NCBI GenBank assembly: GCA_027625915.1
Contig: JANTQA010000070.1
Location: forward strand, 3,849,001-3,913,000
DNA from: Anaeramoeba flamelloides
Lineage: Eukaryota; Metamonada; Anaeramoebidae
DNA: 64,000 bases
Direction of reading: 5' to 3'
Positions 12,657-23,258 of the stretch are shown one piece after another. The notes beneath the pieces were generated by a model that made no database searches, was not told the origin of the DNA, and saw only the letters and a list, made by a program, of their open reading frames with translations. How positions within the stretch are numbered: position 1 is the first letter of the stretch; every line of letters begins with the position of its first letter. The position numbers were made by a program, and so were the translations under genes.

Positions 12657-13972
12657 GAAGTTTATTCACAATATAATCAGCTCACCAGTTCTTAAAAAAT
12701 TTGGAGTTAATATATTTATTTTTTTTAGTATAACGACGATTTTTAAAAGTCTATATCCAATATATATATATATATATATATATTTTCTGATAAAAACTTT
12801 TTAAATAGATGTGTTAATTAATTTAATTCGAATCGAATTACTAGGATATTTGCTTGAATGGATTATTATTAATCATTGTGAAAGCACTCTACTCATCTCA
12901 AAACCTCCAATTATGAAAAAAAATAATAATAATAATAACTGATGATAAATATACCATATCAGTAGAGTGTCTAGGTTTTTTTTAATTTTTGAAATGAAAA
13001 GAAAATTTATTAAATTTTCTTTTGATTCCAAAAAAGTAAAAAAAAAAAAAAACAATGGTAGTTTAACAGGATTCAAAACAATAATTTAAAACATTATAAT
13101 TTTTACGCAATTCTTTTAAATTATTGGAAACACAAAGAAAGTGCCCACGGGTGCCGTAGAGTGCCCTACGGTACTCTCAAGTGCCTAGGTTTTTCATAAT
13201 TCAAAAGAGTATAGTAAAATCTTTGATTTTGTTCTATTCTTTTAAATTATGGAAAACCTAACGGTAGATTTTTTTAATTCCAGAAATTAAAAGAACTTTA
13301 TTAAATATTCTTTTTAGTACTCAAATTAAAAAAAAAAAAAAACAGTACTTTTCTTGAGGTTTTCTGTTTTATTTGTAAAATATTCGATTTTCCAAATTCG
13401 ATGGAAAACTCAAGAAAAACTAATAAAGGTCTCCTAGGTTTTCCTGGTTTTAAAAGAATGTAGAAAAAAATCAAAGATTTTACTCAATTCTTTCAAATTC
13501 TAGAATCCTAAGGAAGAGTTGTTTTCTATTTTTTGAAATAAACCATTAATTTCAAGAATTTTCTGTCCATTACAAAAATGAAAAAAAAATCTCACAAAAA
13601 GTGTCTGTGGCGTACCTATATTTTCCAGAATTAAAAAGAATAGAGAAAAATCAAAGGTTTAGCTTAATTCTTTTAAATTCTGGAAAACCTAACATAAAGA
13701 TCAAAAAACAAATAATTTTTCCAATTTAATAAAACCAGAGATAATTCTATATAGTCCAAAAAATTGATTCCGATTTGAAATATATTTATTAAATTTAAAT
13801 TAATTTTTGAAGATAATAAAATGACATCTAAGCTCGAAGTAAAAAAATATTCAAATTTTTTACTACTTAAATTAAAAAAAAATCTTTTGCCTTCAAATTG
13901 GATTTTTGAAATTAAATTACAAAATATCTATAAAAAAATTTTTTGATCAAAGATCTCTGATTGGCCAATACT
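12657..13972 (+). repeat. Dispersed repeat R1 (long copy) with embedded TCTAGGTTTT palindromes
   Basis: It aligns with 24327-24985: both begin AAGTTTATTCACAATATAATCA, share TAGTATAAC.AC.TTTTTAAAAGT, the CTACTCATCT block and GTGTCTAGGTTTTTTTTAAT, and end before GATCAAAGATCT. This copy is longer because 12960-13700 holds several ~80-bp palindromic units of the form CTAGGTTTT...AATTCAAAAGAATAGAG...CTATTCTTTTAAATT...GGAAAACCTA (about 13181-13261, 13432-13515 and 13611-13693). It also contains an AT microsatellite at 12759-12783. It is non-coding. Confidence 0.6.
13141..13190. other. GC-rich patch with a hairpin
   Basis: About 50 bp of markedly higher G+C inside the R1 repeat. CCGTAG (13154-13159) pairs with CTACGG (13166-13171), and GTGCC recurs four times. 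It looks like a short tandem and palindromic relic and is not coding. Confidence 0.5.
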
Positions 13973-14197
13973 GTTAATTGTAAAATAAAAAGATCAAAAT
14001 TTTCATTCAGCTTTCCATAAAAATCACACCATGCCAATAATTTAAATAAACCCAAAGTCCCCAATTCTAACAGACGAAAATCATGAATTTAAGTTTCTTT
14101 TGAGAATTAAAATTGAAATTTTACGAACTTTTCAAATCTTATTTTGGAAAGTTGAATGAAAATTTTGTTCAATTTATTTTACAACAAATAGTAGTGT
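13965..14197 (+). repeat. Dispersed repeat R2, copy 2
   Basis: Homologous to 4040-4272 in the same orientation and directly continuous with R1. AAATAAAAAGATCAAAATTT and TTTCCAT..AAATCACACC are the clearest shared or anchoring blocks. Confidence 0.6.
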
Positions 14198-14903
14198 TTA
14201 TTCAAAGTGAAGTTCTATAAAGTGAAAAATTAGTTTATGTTTACTTTTTTTTGAAAAAAATTATTTCTTTTTTGTGATGGGTTAAAGGTTGTTAACAACA
14301 GTTATTTCCACCACTGTGCTCTCTTAGTCTTTTAAAAAAATGTTCGTATGGAAAGTAAAACACAGTTAAAGGTTACAAGCTATTATTAATTTTTTATTTC
14401 AATTAAAGCAGATGTAATATTTGATTCAAAATTTTGCAAAAATAGGGGAATATTAATTTGTTGAAAAACTGAGGTTCTTATGAAACCCTCTTTCAACTTA
14501 AAGTTTTTTCAATTTTCAAACAGTTGTTTTTTGTTTAACGAGTTATTAAGTGACTATTTTTTTTATTTGTAAAAATTGGATTATGTTTGCTATTTTCTTT
14601 GTAAAAAGGGGAAAATCATTTTTCACTTCACCTAATGGCATTCTATTCATGTTTGGGAGCCAAAAAAATAAATACTTCGATTTTTTTAAAAGCCGGTTCT
14701 AATTTTAGATTTGAAAAAAATAAAAATTGCTTTTACAAAAAATATCTTGAGTCGTCTGATGAAATATTTCCAAAACAAATCTAAAATCTCAAAGAAAGGC
14801 TTTTTAATTCTTATTCTACCCAAAAACAATTGGAGTTTTCATTCTTTCATTTTTTTTTATTTAACTCAATAATAAATAATTTTTTTAATATCCAAGAATC
14901 AGC

Positions 14904-15234
14904 ATGCGCCGTAAATTATCAAACAAGAAATTTGAAACAAAGTCCAATAAAAAAGTTGTTAAAAAAGTAATATCATAATTCCCACTTCCTTTTTTTTTTT
15001 TTTTTGTTTTTCTTTCCCGAGCCAAAATTTGTTTTGTTTGCTTTTCTTTTTACTCAACGTATTTTTTTTTTTTAATTTTTTTTTATTCTTTATCTTACAA
15101 CTTTACAATTTCTAAAACAAAAGAAATCAGGTTTCAAATTCACACCAACAATTATGATGATCTTATTTTTTTTATTTCTTTTGGTTGGATCTTCGATCTT
15201 TCAACTCATTAGAACACTTTTCGATAAAAATTAA
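14904..15234 (+). CDS. SERP1: RAMP4/SERP1 (Ysy6) family ER membrane protein, two short exons
   Basis: RAMP4 is a tail-anchored protein of the Sec61 translocon and is linked to ER stress. Exon 1 is 14904-14966 (MRRKLSNKKFETKSNKKVVK...) and exon 2 is 15124-15234, giving about 57 residues; the family is usually 60-70. Exon 1 has the family's basic N terminus with the (A/S)N.KF pattern. Exon 2 has a single membrane segment followed by VGSSIFQLIRTLF, close to the family's GSAIFQII signature, and a very short lumenal tail. The intron is 157 nt with donor GTAATA. The acceptor is AAAAG at 15123; the next AG, at 15130, would shift out of the membrane-segment frame, so the first AG is chosen. Both exons are too short for a length-filtered gene search. 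Confidence rests on the C-terminal motif plus topology. Confidence 0.85.
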
Positions 15235-16289
15235 GAAACCCAATTTTAAACAAATGGAAATAATACGATAACGAAAATACACCGACGAAGAAGAGTCTTA
15301 TTATTGGTCTTCTTTGTGTTTATTTTTTCTTAATTTTTTGCACTTAACTGAAGGATCTTTCCTCAAAGTTAAATATTAATTTCCCAAAATCATTAAAAAA
15401 ACACCTAAAAATAAAAAAGAAATTTCTTCCCCTTTTTTTTTTTTTTTTTTTTTGGCTTTGTTAGTCCTTTTCTTCTTTCTTTTTGTCTTTTTTTTTTAAT
15501 TTCTTGAATGTTTTTTTCTTTCTTTTGTTGTTAAATAAGTGAAAAAATGATTTCTTACTTTTCATCGTTTTTGGATTTATTGTTCAGGGTTAAATGCTTC
15601 AAAAAACACATTTAATCTGGTAAAGAAAGAATTTTGAATTGACTAAATTTGTAACTTCAAAACCCAAAAAACGTCTAGATTAGACACAGCCATTAGAAGT
15701 AATTGAAACATAATTTAGTTTTTTTGAAAAATTTGTTTTTTCTCAATGGTGATACCTTTCTACAATGTCCAAAAGGTGAGGGAAAATTATCAGATTATTT
15801 GGTGTATTTAGTAACATTCTATTCTACTGTAATTTTCCAATTAAGAGGGAAGAATTTTTATTTCAGATTCTCAAATATTAATCCAACTATTGGGACACCA
15901 AATGTCTTAATTCTTGAAAAAAACCTAGATCTCTTCAAGATCATTAGATCGTGATCTAATTGAGTTTTATTAATTTGAATCGCTTTATTTTTGAAACTTT
16001 GAGATCAAATTTATTTTTTTTTATTAGAAAATAACAGTATTTAAAAAAGAAAGGATGTGATTTGGGGTAGAAAAAGAAAGCAAAAATTTAAAAAACTTTT
16101 TTCAAATCAAAAAAAAATAAGTATCGCCAAGGTATTGTTTAATGGTATTGTTAATCATTTAAAACATTAGGCATTGTGACAAGTTTTCTTTACCTTGTGT
16201 GTAAAGAAACAATATCTTTAATTTAAAAAATATGATGTTATTTTATTGGGATACTCTCAAAATTTTAGTGCTCAACAATACCCCGTGTC
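15235..16289. other. Intergenic, no gene seen
   Basis: The 3' flank of RAMP4 with long T-tracts. A frame of about 80 codons at 15703-15954 has no recognised domain and atypically mixed codons; I do not call it. Confidence 0.45.
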
Positions 16290-16690
16290 TGAAATCTTTG
16301 TTTTAAAATAATTTTTTTTTTTTTATTTTATTTGCACAATGATTTCATTTTTCAATATACACCAAAACATAAATCAATTTTGAAAGTAACTCAATGATAT
16401 TTTAGAAAATTTTTGTATATAAATTGAATTTTGTGAAAATTTTTCATCTAATTCTCAAATTTTTTTAATTTTTTTGTTTTTATCAAGATGAAAATTTATA
16501 AAAATTGAACTCTATTTTTTTGAGAAAAATTTCAAATTTTGATTACTTCTTTGTATGTACTTTTTTTTATAATCACAGAACTTTAAAAAACCGAATCCCA
16601 TACTTATGTATATTTTATAGTTGGTTTCTTTGATTCCTTTAATCTTTTGATCTTCTCAAAAAAAAAAAAAAAAAATTCTTTTAAATTTAA
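16290..16690 (-). repeat. Tc1/mariner-type 480-bp family, diverged copy 2
   Basis: It matches the 31581-32059 family in reverse: TTGAACTCTATTTTTTTGAG, ACAGAACTTTAAAAAACCGA and GGTTTCTTTGATTCCTTTAA are recognisable. Ends are eroded, so the boundaries are approximate. Non-coding. Confidence 0.5.
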
Positions 16691-16841
16691 GTTCGTGTTT
16701 GCCCCATCCACAGGGATTTTTTTAACAGAAGTGATTCAAATAACATTATCCATACATGTCCCGGTTAACATAATGATTAGATAAATCTAAAAGTGGTCTT
16801 ATTTGTAATAGGTTTGATTAGAAAACATTCATTTCCACTTT

Positions 16842-17022
16842 CCTGGAACCAACTTTAAAGACACTTAAGGCACAAGAAAAATTCATATTAAAGTACAAAA
16901 CTCAGATTATAGAAAGATAAACCATGTGAAAAAAAAAAAATCCAAAAAATGTGCCTAAATTTCTTCTTTTTTTGTGCAGGAAATTTTGTTCAAATTTTGT
17001 AGCTCAAAAGTAAGAATGAATT
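16842..17022. repeat. Palindromic MITE (GGCACAAA family), decayed copy
   Basis: CTTAAGGCACAAGAAAAATT on the left faces TTTTGTAGCTCAAAAGTAAG on the right, with TTTGTGC boxes between. The termini are lost and several boxes are mutated, so this is an old member of the palindromic family. Confidence 0.45.
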
Positions 17023-18540
17023 GATAATGGTTAAGATAATGATAATAAAATGTTATTCAACCAGGGCGGTGGCAATGGTGTGGCATGGTCAGTTTTATTG
17101 ATGAAAAAGAACAAATTCCAAAAGTTATATTCAATTTTTTATTTAGAATATTTTTTTCGTATTTTGTCAATTTTTTTGTTTTTTATTTTTTGATTGTTTT
17201 TTTTAATATTTTTTACTTTTTTTTTTTTTAAAGATTCAATTTAAAAAGAAAAAAAAAATTTAAAATCCAAATATACAGTAAAAAAATTGAAAGTATTGGA
17301 TTTCTTTTAAAATAAATACATTTACTGTGGAAAACCCCTTTGTCAATAATTTTGAATTTCCTAATTAAATTGAGAAATTTTACTCAAGATAATCTATACA
17401 TAAGTTCCCAAAAATTTTAAACAATTTATTGTTTTTTTAGGAAAATTTATATTTTGCCCATGTATTTCTTTAATGAATATTGGTTCTTACCCGAAGTAAT
17501 TTGTTTTCTTATTTGTAATCAAACTTATAATAATAAATTCTTAGATTTAAATAAAATTGTTATTTTTTAGGGGGGGGGGGTTATGTGAAACAGATCAAGG
17601 ATTTTCACAATTTGTTCCAATAAAGCAGTATTTTTAGTTACAACAGTTTCATAAAATAGTGTTTGGGTTCTTGAGACACTATCACGTATTTGAAGTGATA
17701 AAATCAAATCATTTATGATTTAGAACTTGATTTATATGTATTTTAACAATTTTGGATTTATTTAATTCATTTTAACTTTCCCAATCCGGTGAATAAAAAC
17801 CAAAATAACAGTGACCATGTTTTTTATAATTGACGATTCAAATTTTTATAATTACCAATTTTTTCATTTTATTTTTACAAAATTTATACCCAATGATTCA
17901 GAAAAATAAACCAAAAGAATTTGTATATTTTTTCATTGTTTCTCTTAAACCAGTTGTTTTTTCAATATAAAAACTATTTAATATTATTGCATTGTAATAA
18001 TAATACTATCTTAATTCTAATTTAATTACTCAAAAAAAAAAAAAAAAATTAAAAATTAAAATTAAAAATTAAAATTAAAAATTAAAATTAAAAATTAAAA
18101 ATTCTACAATACACATACCTTATATCATAAACATGGGGAAAATGTATCTTGTTTAAAATAAATATTTAAAATGCCAATCCATTGTTCTATCACCAATCGG
18201 GTTGTCGGGTTTATTAAAATTTTGTTTCAAAAAAACCCAATATTTTCTAATTATATACTTTAGAATAAATGTAATTTTAATAAAGACTATTGGTTAATAA
18301 AAAAATCTTTGATCAAAAAATATTTTTAAAGATATTTTATAATTTAACCAAAAAATAGAATTATCTGGTTCAATTAGTTTTTTTTTTTTGAAATTTTTTT
18401 TTGTTTCTAGATAAGAGGTCATTTTATTAAATTTTAAAAGTCTTTTAAATCTATTGAGTATCTTTCAAATAGGTAATCAATTATTTTGACTATTAAAGAA
18501 TTATTTGTTCTCATAAATTAGAAAATTTTTTTTTTTTTGA
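17023..18540. other. Intergenic, microsatellite-bearing
   Basis: No gene is seen. It contains a poly-G run of about ten (17571-17580) and a tandem array of TTAAAATTAAAA-type units at 18049-18103. The rest is AT-rich low-complexity sequence. Confidence 0.5.
18049..18103 (+). repeat. TTAAAATTAAAA tandem repeat
   Basis: About five units of an 11-bp motif (AAAATTAAAAT), following an A-run. Confidence 0.85.
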
Positions 18541-18962
18541 TTTTTTGTTATGTTTTTTTTAATTATTGAACACAGGTCCGACATTTTTTAAGAATTTTGA
18601 GTATTTTTGACAACAATTGTCGAATTTTCTTGATTTTTTCTGATATGTCACCTTTTTGACACATTTTTGATATTTTTTGATTTTTTTTGTCATCCTTTGA
18701 ATTTTTTTGATTTTTTTTGACAACTTAGGTCATCAATCAAAAATTGTCAAAAAATATCATAAAAATTCCACAAAAAATTGTCAAAAAAAAATCAAAATTC
18801 AAAATCAAAAATTGTCAAATATTGAAATTTAAAAATAATCATAATTTATCAAATGTTCATATAAAAAATCAAATAAAATCAAAAAATATTCTAAAAGCGT
18901 CAAACCAAATCATGAAATATCAAAAATTATCCGAAAAGGTCTCAAAAAATGGTATCAAAAAC
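18541..18962. repeat. TTTTTGAC/GTCAAAAA imperfect palindromic array
   Basis: The left half is built of TTTTTGATTTTTTTTGACA-like words and the right half of their complements (TCAAAAATTGTCAAAAAAT), meeting near 18735. A related one-sided array is at 25840-26180. The 74-codon frame here is a low-complexity artefact. Confidence 0.5.
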
Positions 18963-19377
18963 ACTTAATTTTTAAAAAAGTACAATAATTTTTTTAAACT
19001 AATAAAAATATAATTTTATTTATTTATTGATACAGTTCAAATCAATTTTTTTATTTTATTGAATAAAAAAAAACAGTGAAAAAAAATCAAACAATATAAT
19101 AAAAATTGTCCCAAAATACTTTTATAAAACCTGGGGATATTTAACATATAAACTAAAAGAAATACTTTTTAATTTGATTATTATTAAAAAATGGTTAATA
19201 ACCCTAGCAAAAGTATTCTGGTTGGTTGGTAATAACCCAACAATTAAGTTTATCAATAGACTATATCATTATGTCTCAATTTTTTTCTCAAATTGTCAAA
19301 CAAAAAAAATGAATTCAAATAAATCATTCATATAAAAAAATAAATATAAAAATATATTCAAATAACTTATTTAAATA

Positions 19378-19574
19378 CAGTCAGTTTCACTTTTAAGACA
19401 CAAACTTTCAAACAAATTTAAGGCACAAAAAAATCTCAAATTAAGGCACAAAATTTGTAATTTTAATTTTTACAATTTATTTTAACTAGAATTTGAATTT
19501 TGTGCCTTAATTTGTGATTTTGATTGTGCCTTAAATTTCGATGAAAGTTTGTGCCTTAAAAGTGAAACTGACTG
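19378..19574. repeat. Palindromic MITE (GGCACAAA family), copy 2
   Basis: CAGTCAGTTTCAC to GTGAAACTGACTG with TA on both sides and three GGCACAAA-type boxes per arm. The first box has one change (GACACAAA). The centre is TTTTTACAATTTATTTTAAC. Confidence 0.93.
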
Positions 19575-20659
19575 TATTAAAATTTTGTTATTTAGAGTCT
19601 TGATATTTTAAAACAAATATCGTCTTATCTTTTAAATTTCAAGAAATTTAATAAATTATTTGATAATAAAATAGATTCACATTTTTTTAGGATCTTCAAG
19701 TAATTCAATATTTGATTTTTATTGTATTTTTAATAAAATAAAATTAAAATGTCAAAGCAATTTGTTAACAAAAACTCACAGAAATTATTCAAAGTGGGAT
19801 TTCTTCAAAACAAAAATGTATTGGTAAATTTTTCAAATTATAATTTAATCCTAAAAACTCGAGCTAAACAAAGAGGATAAGATATTTTTACTGAAAAATA
19901 ATTGGGGAAATGAAAATAATGAAGAAAAAAATAACAAGATCTCAAAAAGCGCTAATAAGAGAGGCTTCAAAATGAAAACAGTTCTTTATCAAGAATATTT
20001 TGAAGTCAAACTTATTTTAAAAAGTTTCCTTAACATTTAAATCAACCAATGCTTTCTTCATAGCTAAATGTAACAAAATTTCCAAAATGAATTCTGAACT
20101 AAAAATTTTTCAAAAATTTATTTGAATTTATTAGTAATGCTTTTTCTCTTTGATTTGAAAATGGACACAAGATTTTAACAATAGGTATTAATCAATTTTA
20201 AGCAAATTCAGTTTCAGAGATCTTCTTTGATCATTAAAAAAATGAATTAAAAAAAGAATTAAAAATTTTGAAAACTTTTCCCCTTTTTACTATCATTTTA
20301 TATTAATAACCAATTTGACAATTATTTTATAGAATCCTAAGTTTGGTATTGTAGTAATCAGAATTGTAATTTGTTTTTCAATTTCAAGATGTGATTATTT
20401 TTTTGTTATTAAATTTACTTAAATTTTTTTAATAAATTGTTCACTTAAAGATCGAGTTTGAAATTTGCTTGAAATATTAAACATTTTTTCTTCTAAAATA
20501 TTTGTGGACTCTATAAAACCGAAAACAATTTATATAAACAGAAAAAAAATTTATTCGTGCAAGTTGTACAAAGTTTTGATTTTAAAAATTTTCTTTGAAA
20601 AGTTTCGAAAAAAAAGGGTTTTGTCAATTACAACAAATTGACAAAACAATTTTTAAACT

Positions 20660-20980
20660 ATGGTGAGAAACGTTCAAATTTATCATTTTTTTTTCCTTTT
20701 TCTTTCCTTTTTATACATTTATTTTAAAGCCAATAGCGATAACAAAACAAACACAACAAACGATCCAATTCCAACTCCCAACTCCAAACCCAACAAACGA
20801 TCCACTTCCAGCTTCAGTCAACGACCAAAGTAAGTGTAATTCTTAAAATCAATTCTTTTCTTTTCATTTATTTGGTTGTTTTCTTTTAGTTTTGGTTTTT
20901 TCTTTGTTTGACTAAGGGACAAGTAACTCTTATTTAATTTTTTCTCAAAGGTAATCGTGTAATTATTTACAAAAGTATAC
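20660..20980 (+). CDS. Possible small gene, coding status uncertain
   Basis: I do not recognise a family. Two readings are possible. Unspliced, ATG at 20660 opens 57 codons to TAA at 20831: a hydrophobic N terminus (HFFFLFLSFLYIYF) followed by a polar Asn/Thr/Pro-rich tail, like a small secreted or anchored peptide. Spliced, GTGAGA follows the ATG directly, a T-tract ends in TTTTAAAG at 20748, an A/C-rich exon runs to 20829, GTAAGT follows, and an acceptor CTCAAAG near 20950 leads to a short last exon. The A/C-rich block (20749-20829) stands out from its surroundings, has a tandem CAACAAACGATCC repeat about 39 bp apart, and sits between intron-like T-rich sequences, as exons do elsewhere in this window. 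It could also be a non-coding transcript. Confidence 0.3.
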
Positions 20981-21003
20981 ATTTAAGAATAAAAAATTAA
21001 CTG

Positions 21004-21703
21004 AATCGACCTCGATTAAAAATTTTACGGTTTATTTTTCCTCTATTTAGTATTAATTTGTTATTTATATAAAGAGAAGAATGGTTGTGTGAGCTTCTTC
21101 TCTTTAAAGTTCTGATCATTAAAGTATGGAAAGTTTTTTTTATACCTCAAAATATTGTTCTGCAATTTTCAATTTTTAGTGTTTCTTCATTATCTAATAT
21201 TTCCTCTTATCTTAGAACTATTTCAAAACTAAAACAATATTTAAAGAGGTGTGTTGTTATAGCTGTTGTTGGGTGTGAGTTTTGGAGATCATTTGTATTG
21301 TCTCTCTTTGAAAATTTGGTTTCTTTTGGATTTTTTTATTTGTCAAAAATTACTTTGATTTTTAAAAAGTTTTTAATTTGACAAATAAATTACAAAAATC
21401 GAATTTTAGTTAAATAAAATACTCAAAATGAATTCTACCTTGATTAAATTGGATTAGTATATTAAAAAGAATTATTTCAGATATCTAAGAATACTTATTA
21501 TTATTCGATATTTTTTTAGATTGTAGAATGGGATTATTTTCAAAATAAAACCCCTTTTATTTATTATTTTGAAGAACTGATAGATCTTACATTTTTCTTC
21601 TTATAATTCTCGTAGTATTTGTGATAACAAAATCAAATTAGAATTTTATCAAAATTAGTTCATTATTAAAGAATTGACAAAAAAAATCGAGGTAGATTCA
21701 CTT
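21004..21703. repeat. TIR element with TGAATCGACCTCGATT ends
   Basis: CTGAATCGACCTCGATTAAA on the left is mirrored by AATCGAGGTAGATTCACT on the right, about 700 bp apart. A 98-codon frame inside (21085-21381) is hydrophobic and without a recognised domain. The ends are short, so the element call is moderate. Confidence 0.45.
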
Positions 21704-21905
21704 CATTTATCAACTTGAGAAAAATGAGTAATCATTTTTCAAAAAGTTCATTTTAATTGATTAAATTTCTGGTCAAAAGATCTTAATGACTACGTTTGCA
21801 ATTTTTCAATTTGTCTCAACACTATTTGTTCAAATCTCATTTAAAATGTGAAAGAATGATATTCAAAATATTCTCCAATTTGGATCAAAAAATCATTTTA
21901 TGTCA

Positions 21906-22560
21906 CTGTTGAGAGAAATATGTTGGACAGAGAAAAATGGTTGGATAGCAATTTTAATTGGGAACATTACTGAAAATGAGTTTTAATTTCAATCATTTGT
22001 GAAATAACTAAAGAAAATAACAATAATCTACTTATTAGAATAACGATTAATGTGATTCTACTTTTTCAAAACCTTCTCTCTTATAATCTAAAGCAAGTTT
22101 AAAAGTACCATTTTCGGAATTAATAGTAAACTTTACTAGAACTTGGATTTTTGTTAAAATAGCATGATCTACTTTAGTTATCAACCATTCAAATGAATAT
22201 TCTACACAAACCACAGATTAATGAACTTTTAACAACTTTAAACCTGGATTTATATAAAAGTCACCTAGTTATCAATAGGATTTGATTTTCAATTTTACAG
22301 TCAGTTCCACTTTTAAGGCACAAACTTTCAACGAAATTTAAGGCACAAAAAGAATCTCAAATTAAGGCACAAAATTCAGATTCTAGTAAAAAAAATTGTA
22401 AAAAAAAAAATTTCAAATTTTGTGCTTTAATTTGAGATTTTTTTGTGCCTTAAATTTGGTTGCTAGTTTGTGCCTTAAAAGTGAAACTGACTGTACTAAT
22501 GTTCTCAATTAAAAATGGTGTCCAACCATTTTTCTGTTTCCAACATTTTTCTCTCAACAG
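21906..22560. repeat. TIR element with CTGTTGAGAGAAA ends, nested
   Basis: The left arm reads CTGTTGAGAGAAATATGTTG then AAAAATGGTTGGA and TAATTGGGAACATTA. The right arm repeats these in reverse complement from about 22496 to 22560. Arms are about 65 bp with a few mismatches. A palindromic MITE (22298-22493) is inserted just inside the right arm. Confidence 0.6.
22298..22493. repeat. Palindromic MITE (GGCACAAA family), copy 3
   Basis: CAGTCAGTTCCAC to GTGAAACTGACTG, flanked by TA. All three boxes of the left arm are intact. It lies inside another TIR element, so it inserted later. Confidence 0.93.
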
Positions 22561-22785
22561 TCATTTTTTAAATGGAAAAATGAAAAAGAAATTTTGAGAT
22601 ACGTGAACTCAAAAACCTTGTTATGGATCGTAAAAATGAAATTGAAAAATAATCATAATTTTCTAAAATTAAAAAAACCTCTCAATAAAAGACTTTAAAT
22701 CTAAATAATCGTATAGTCAATGATTTTTGATCATTGAGTTTTTTTGAATTGTTACATTGTTATTCCACAAACAATTTATCCGTTC

Positions 22786-23258
22786 CAGCCCTACTTTGAA
22801 AATTTATAAGACATAGAAATTGGTTGTCTATTATAAAATTGTGTTTTTAGAAATAGAGAATTCAATTTCTATCATAAAATAAAAATTTCAACTTCTCTTA
22901 CTTCATTAGAGTTTTTTTGTAAAAACAAAGGCAAAAATTAAATTTTCTCAAGAAATGAAAACACAGAAACCATGCTAAAATGAAAGTATTTTTCGATTTT
23001 GTTTTTAAAATTGTAAAAACCTGAGATTTTAACAATTTTGGAAATTGAAGATCCACATTAGTGTAAGTATTTTAATGAATTTGTTTGACAATTCCCAAAA
23101 CCAAAAAATGGATAACTTCTTTTTTAGTCTTCTATTATAAATTTTACAGATTAGGATGAGCTTTAATAACCCTTTTGCCGTTTGTTGTATATGATAAATG
23201 TTTATAATAGAAAATCAATTTCGTTGCCTTATAAATTTTCACTGTAGGGCTGTAAAGG
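22786..23258. repeat. TIR element with CAGCCCTAC ends, nested
   Basis: CAGCCCTACTTTGAAAATTT and TATAAG on the left are matched in inverted orientation by CTTATAAATTTTCACTGTAG and GGCTG on the right. CTATTATAAA blocks are also mirrored. About 470 bp, non-coding. Confidence 0.55.

Noticed and set aside
15124-15130. Acceptor at 15130 for RAMP4 exon 2
   Set aside because: It would put exon 2 in a frame with an early stop; the AG at 15123 keeps the membrane segment and VGSSIFQLI motif in frame.
15703-15954. 83-codon frame downstream of RAMP4
   Set aside because: Unbroken, but no recognisable domain, no splice context and not clearly different from chance in this composition.
18744-18968. 74-codon Lys/Asn/Ile frame
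   Set aside because: Low-complexity GTCAAAAAATC array.
21085-21381. 98-codon hydrophobic frame
   Set aside because: It lies inside a TIR element and its T-rich sequence gives Phe/Leu/Ile by composition.
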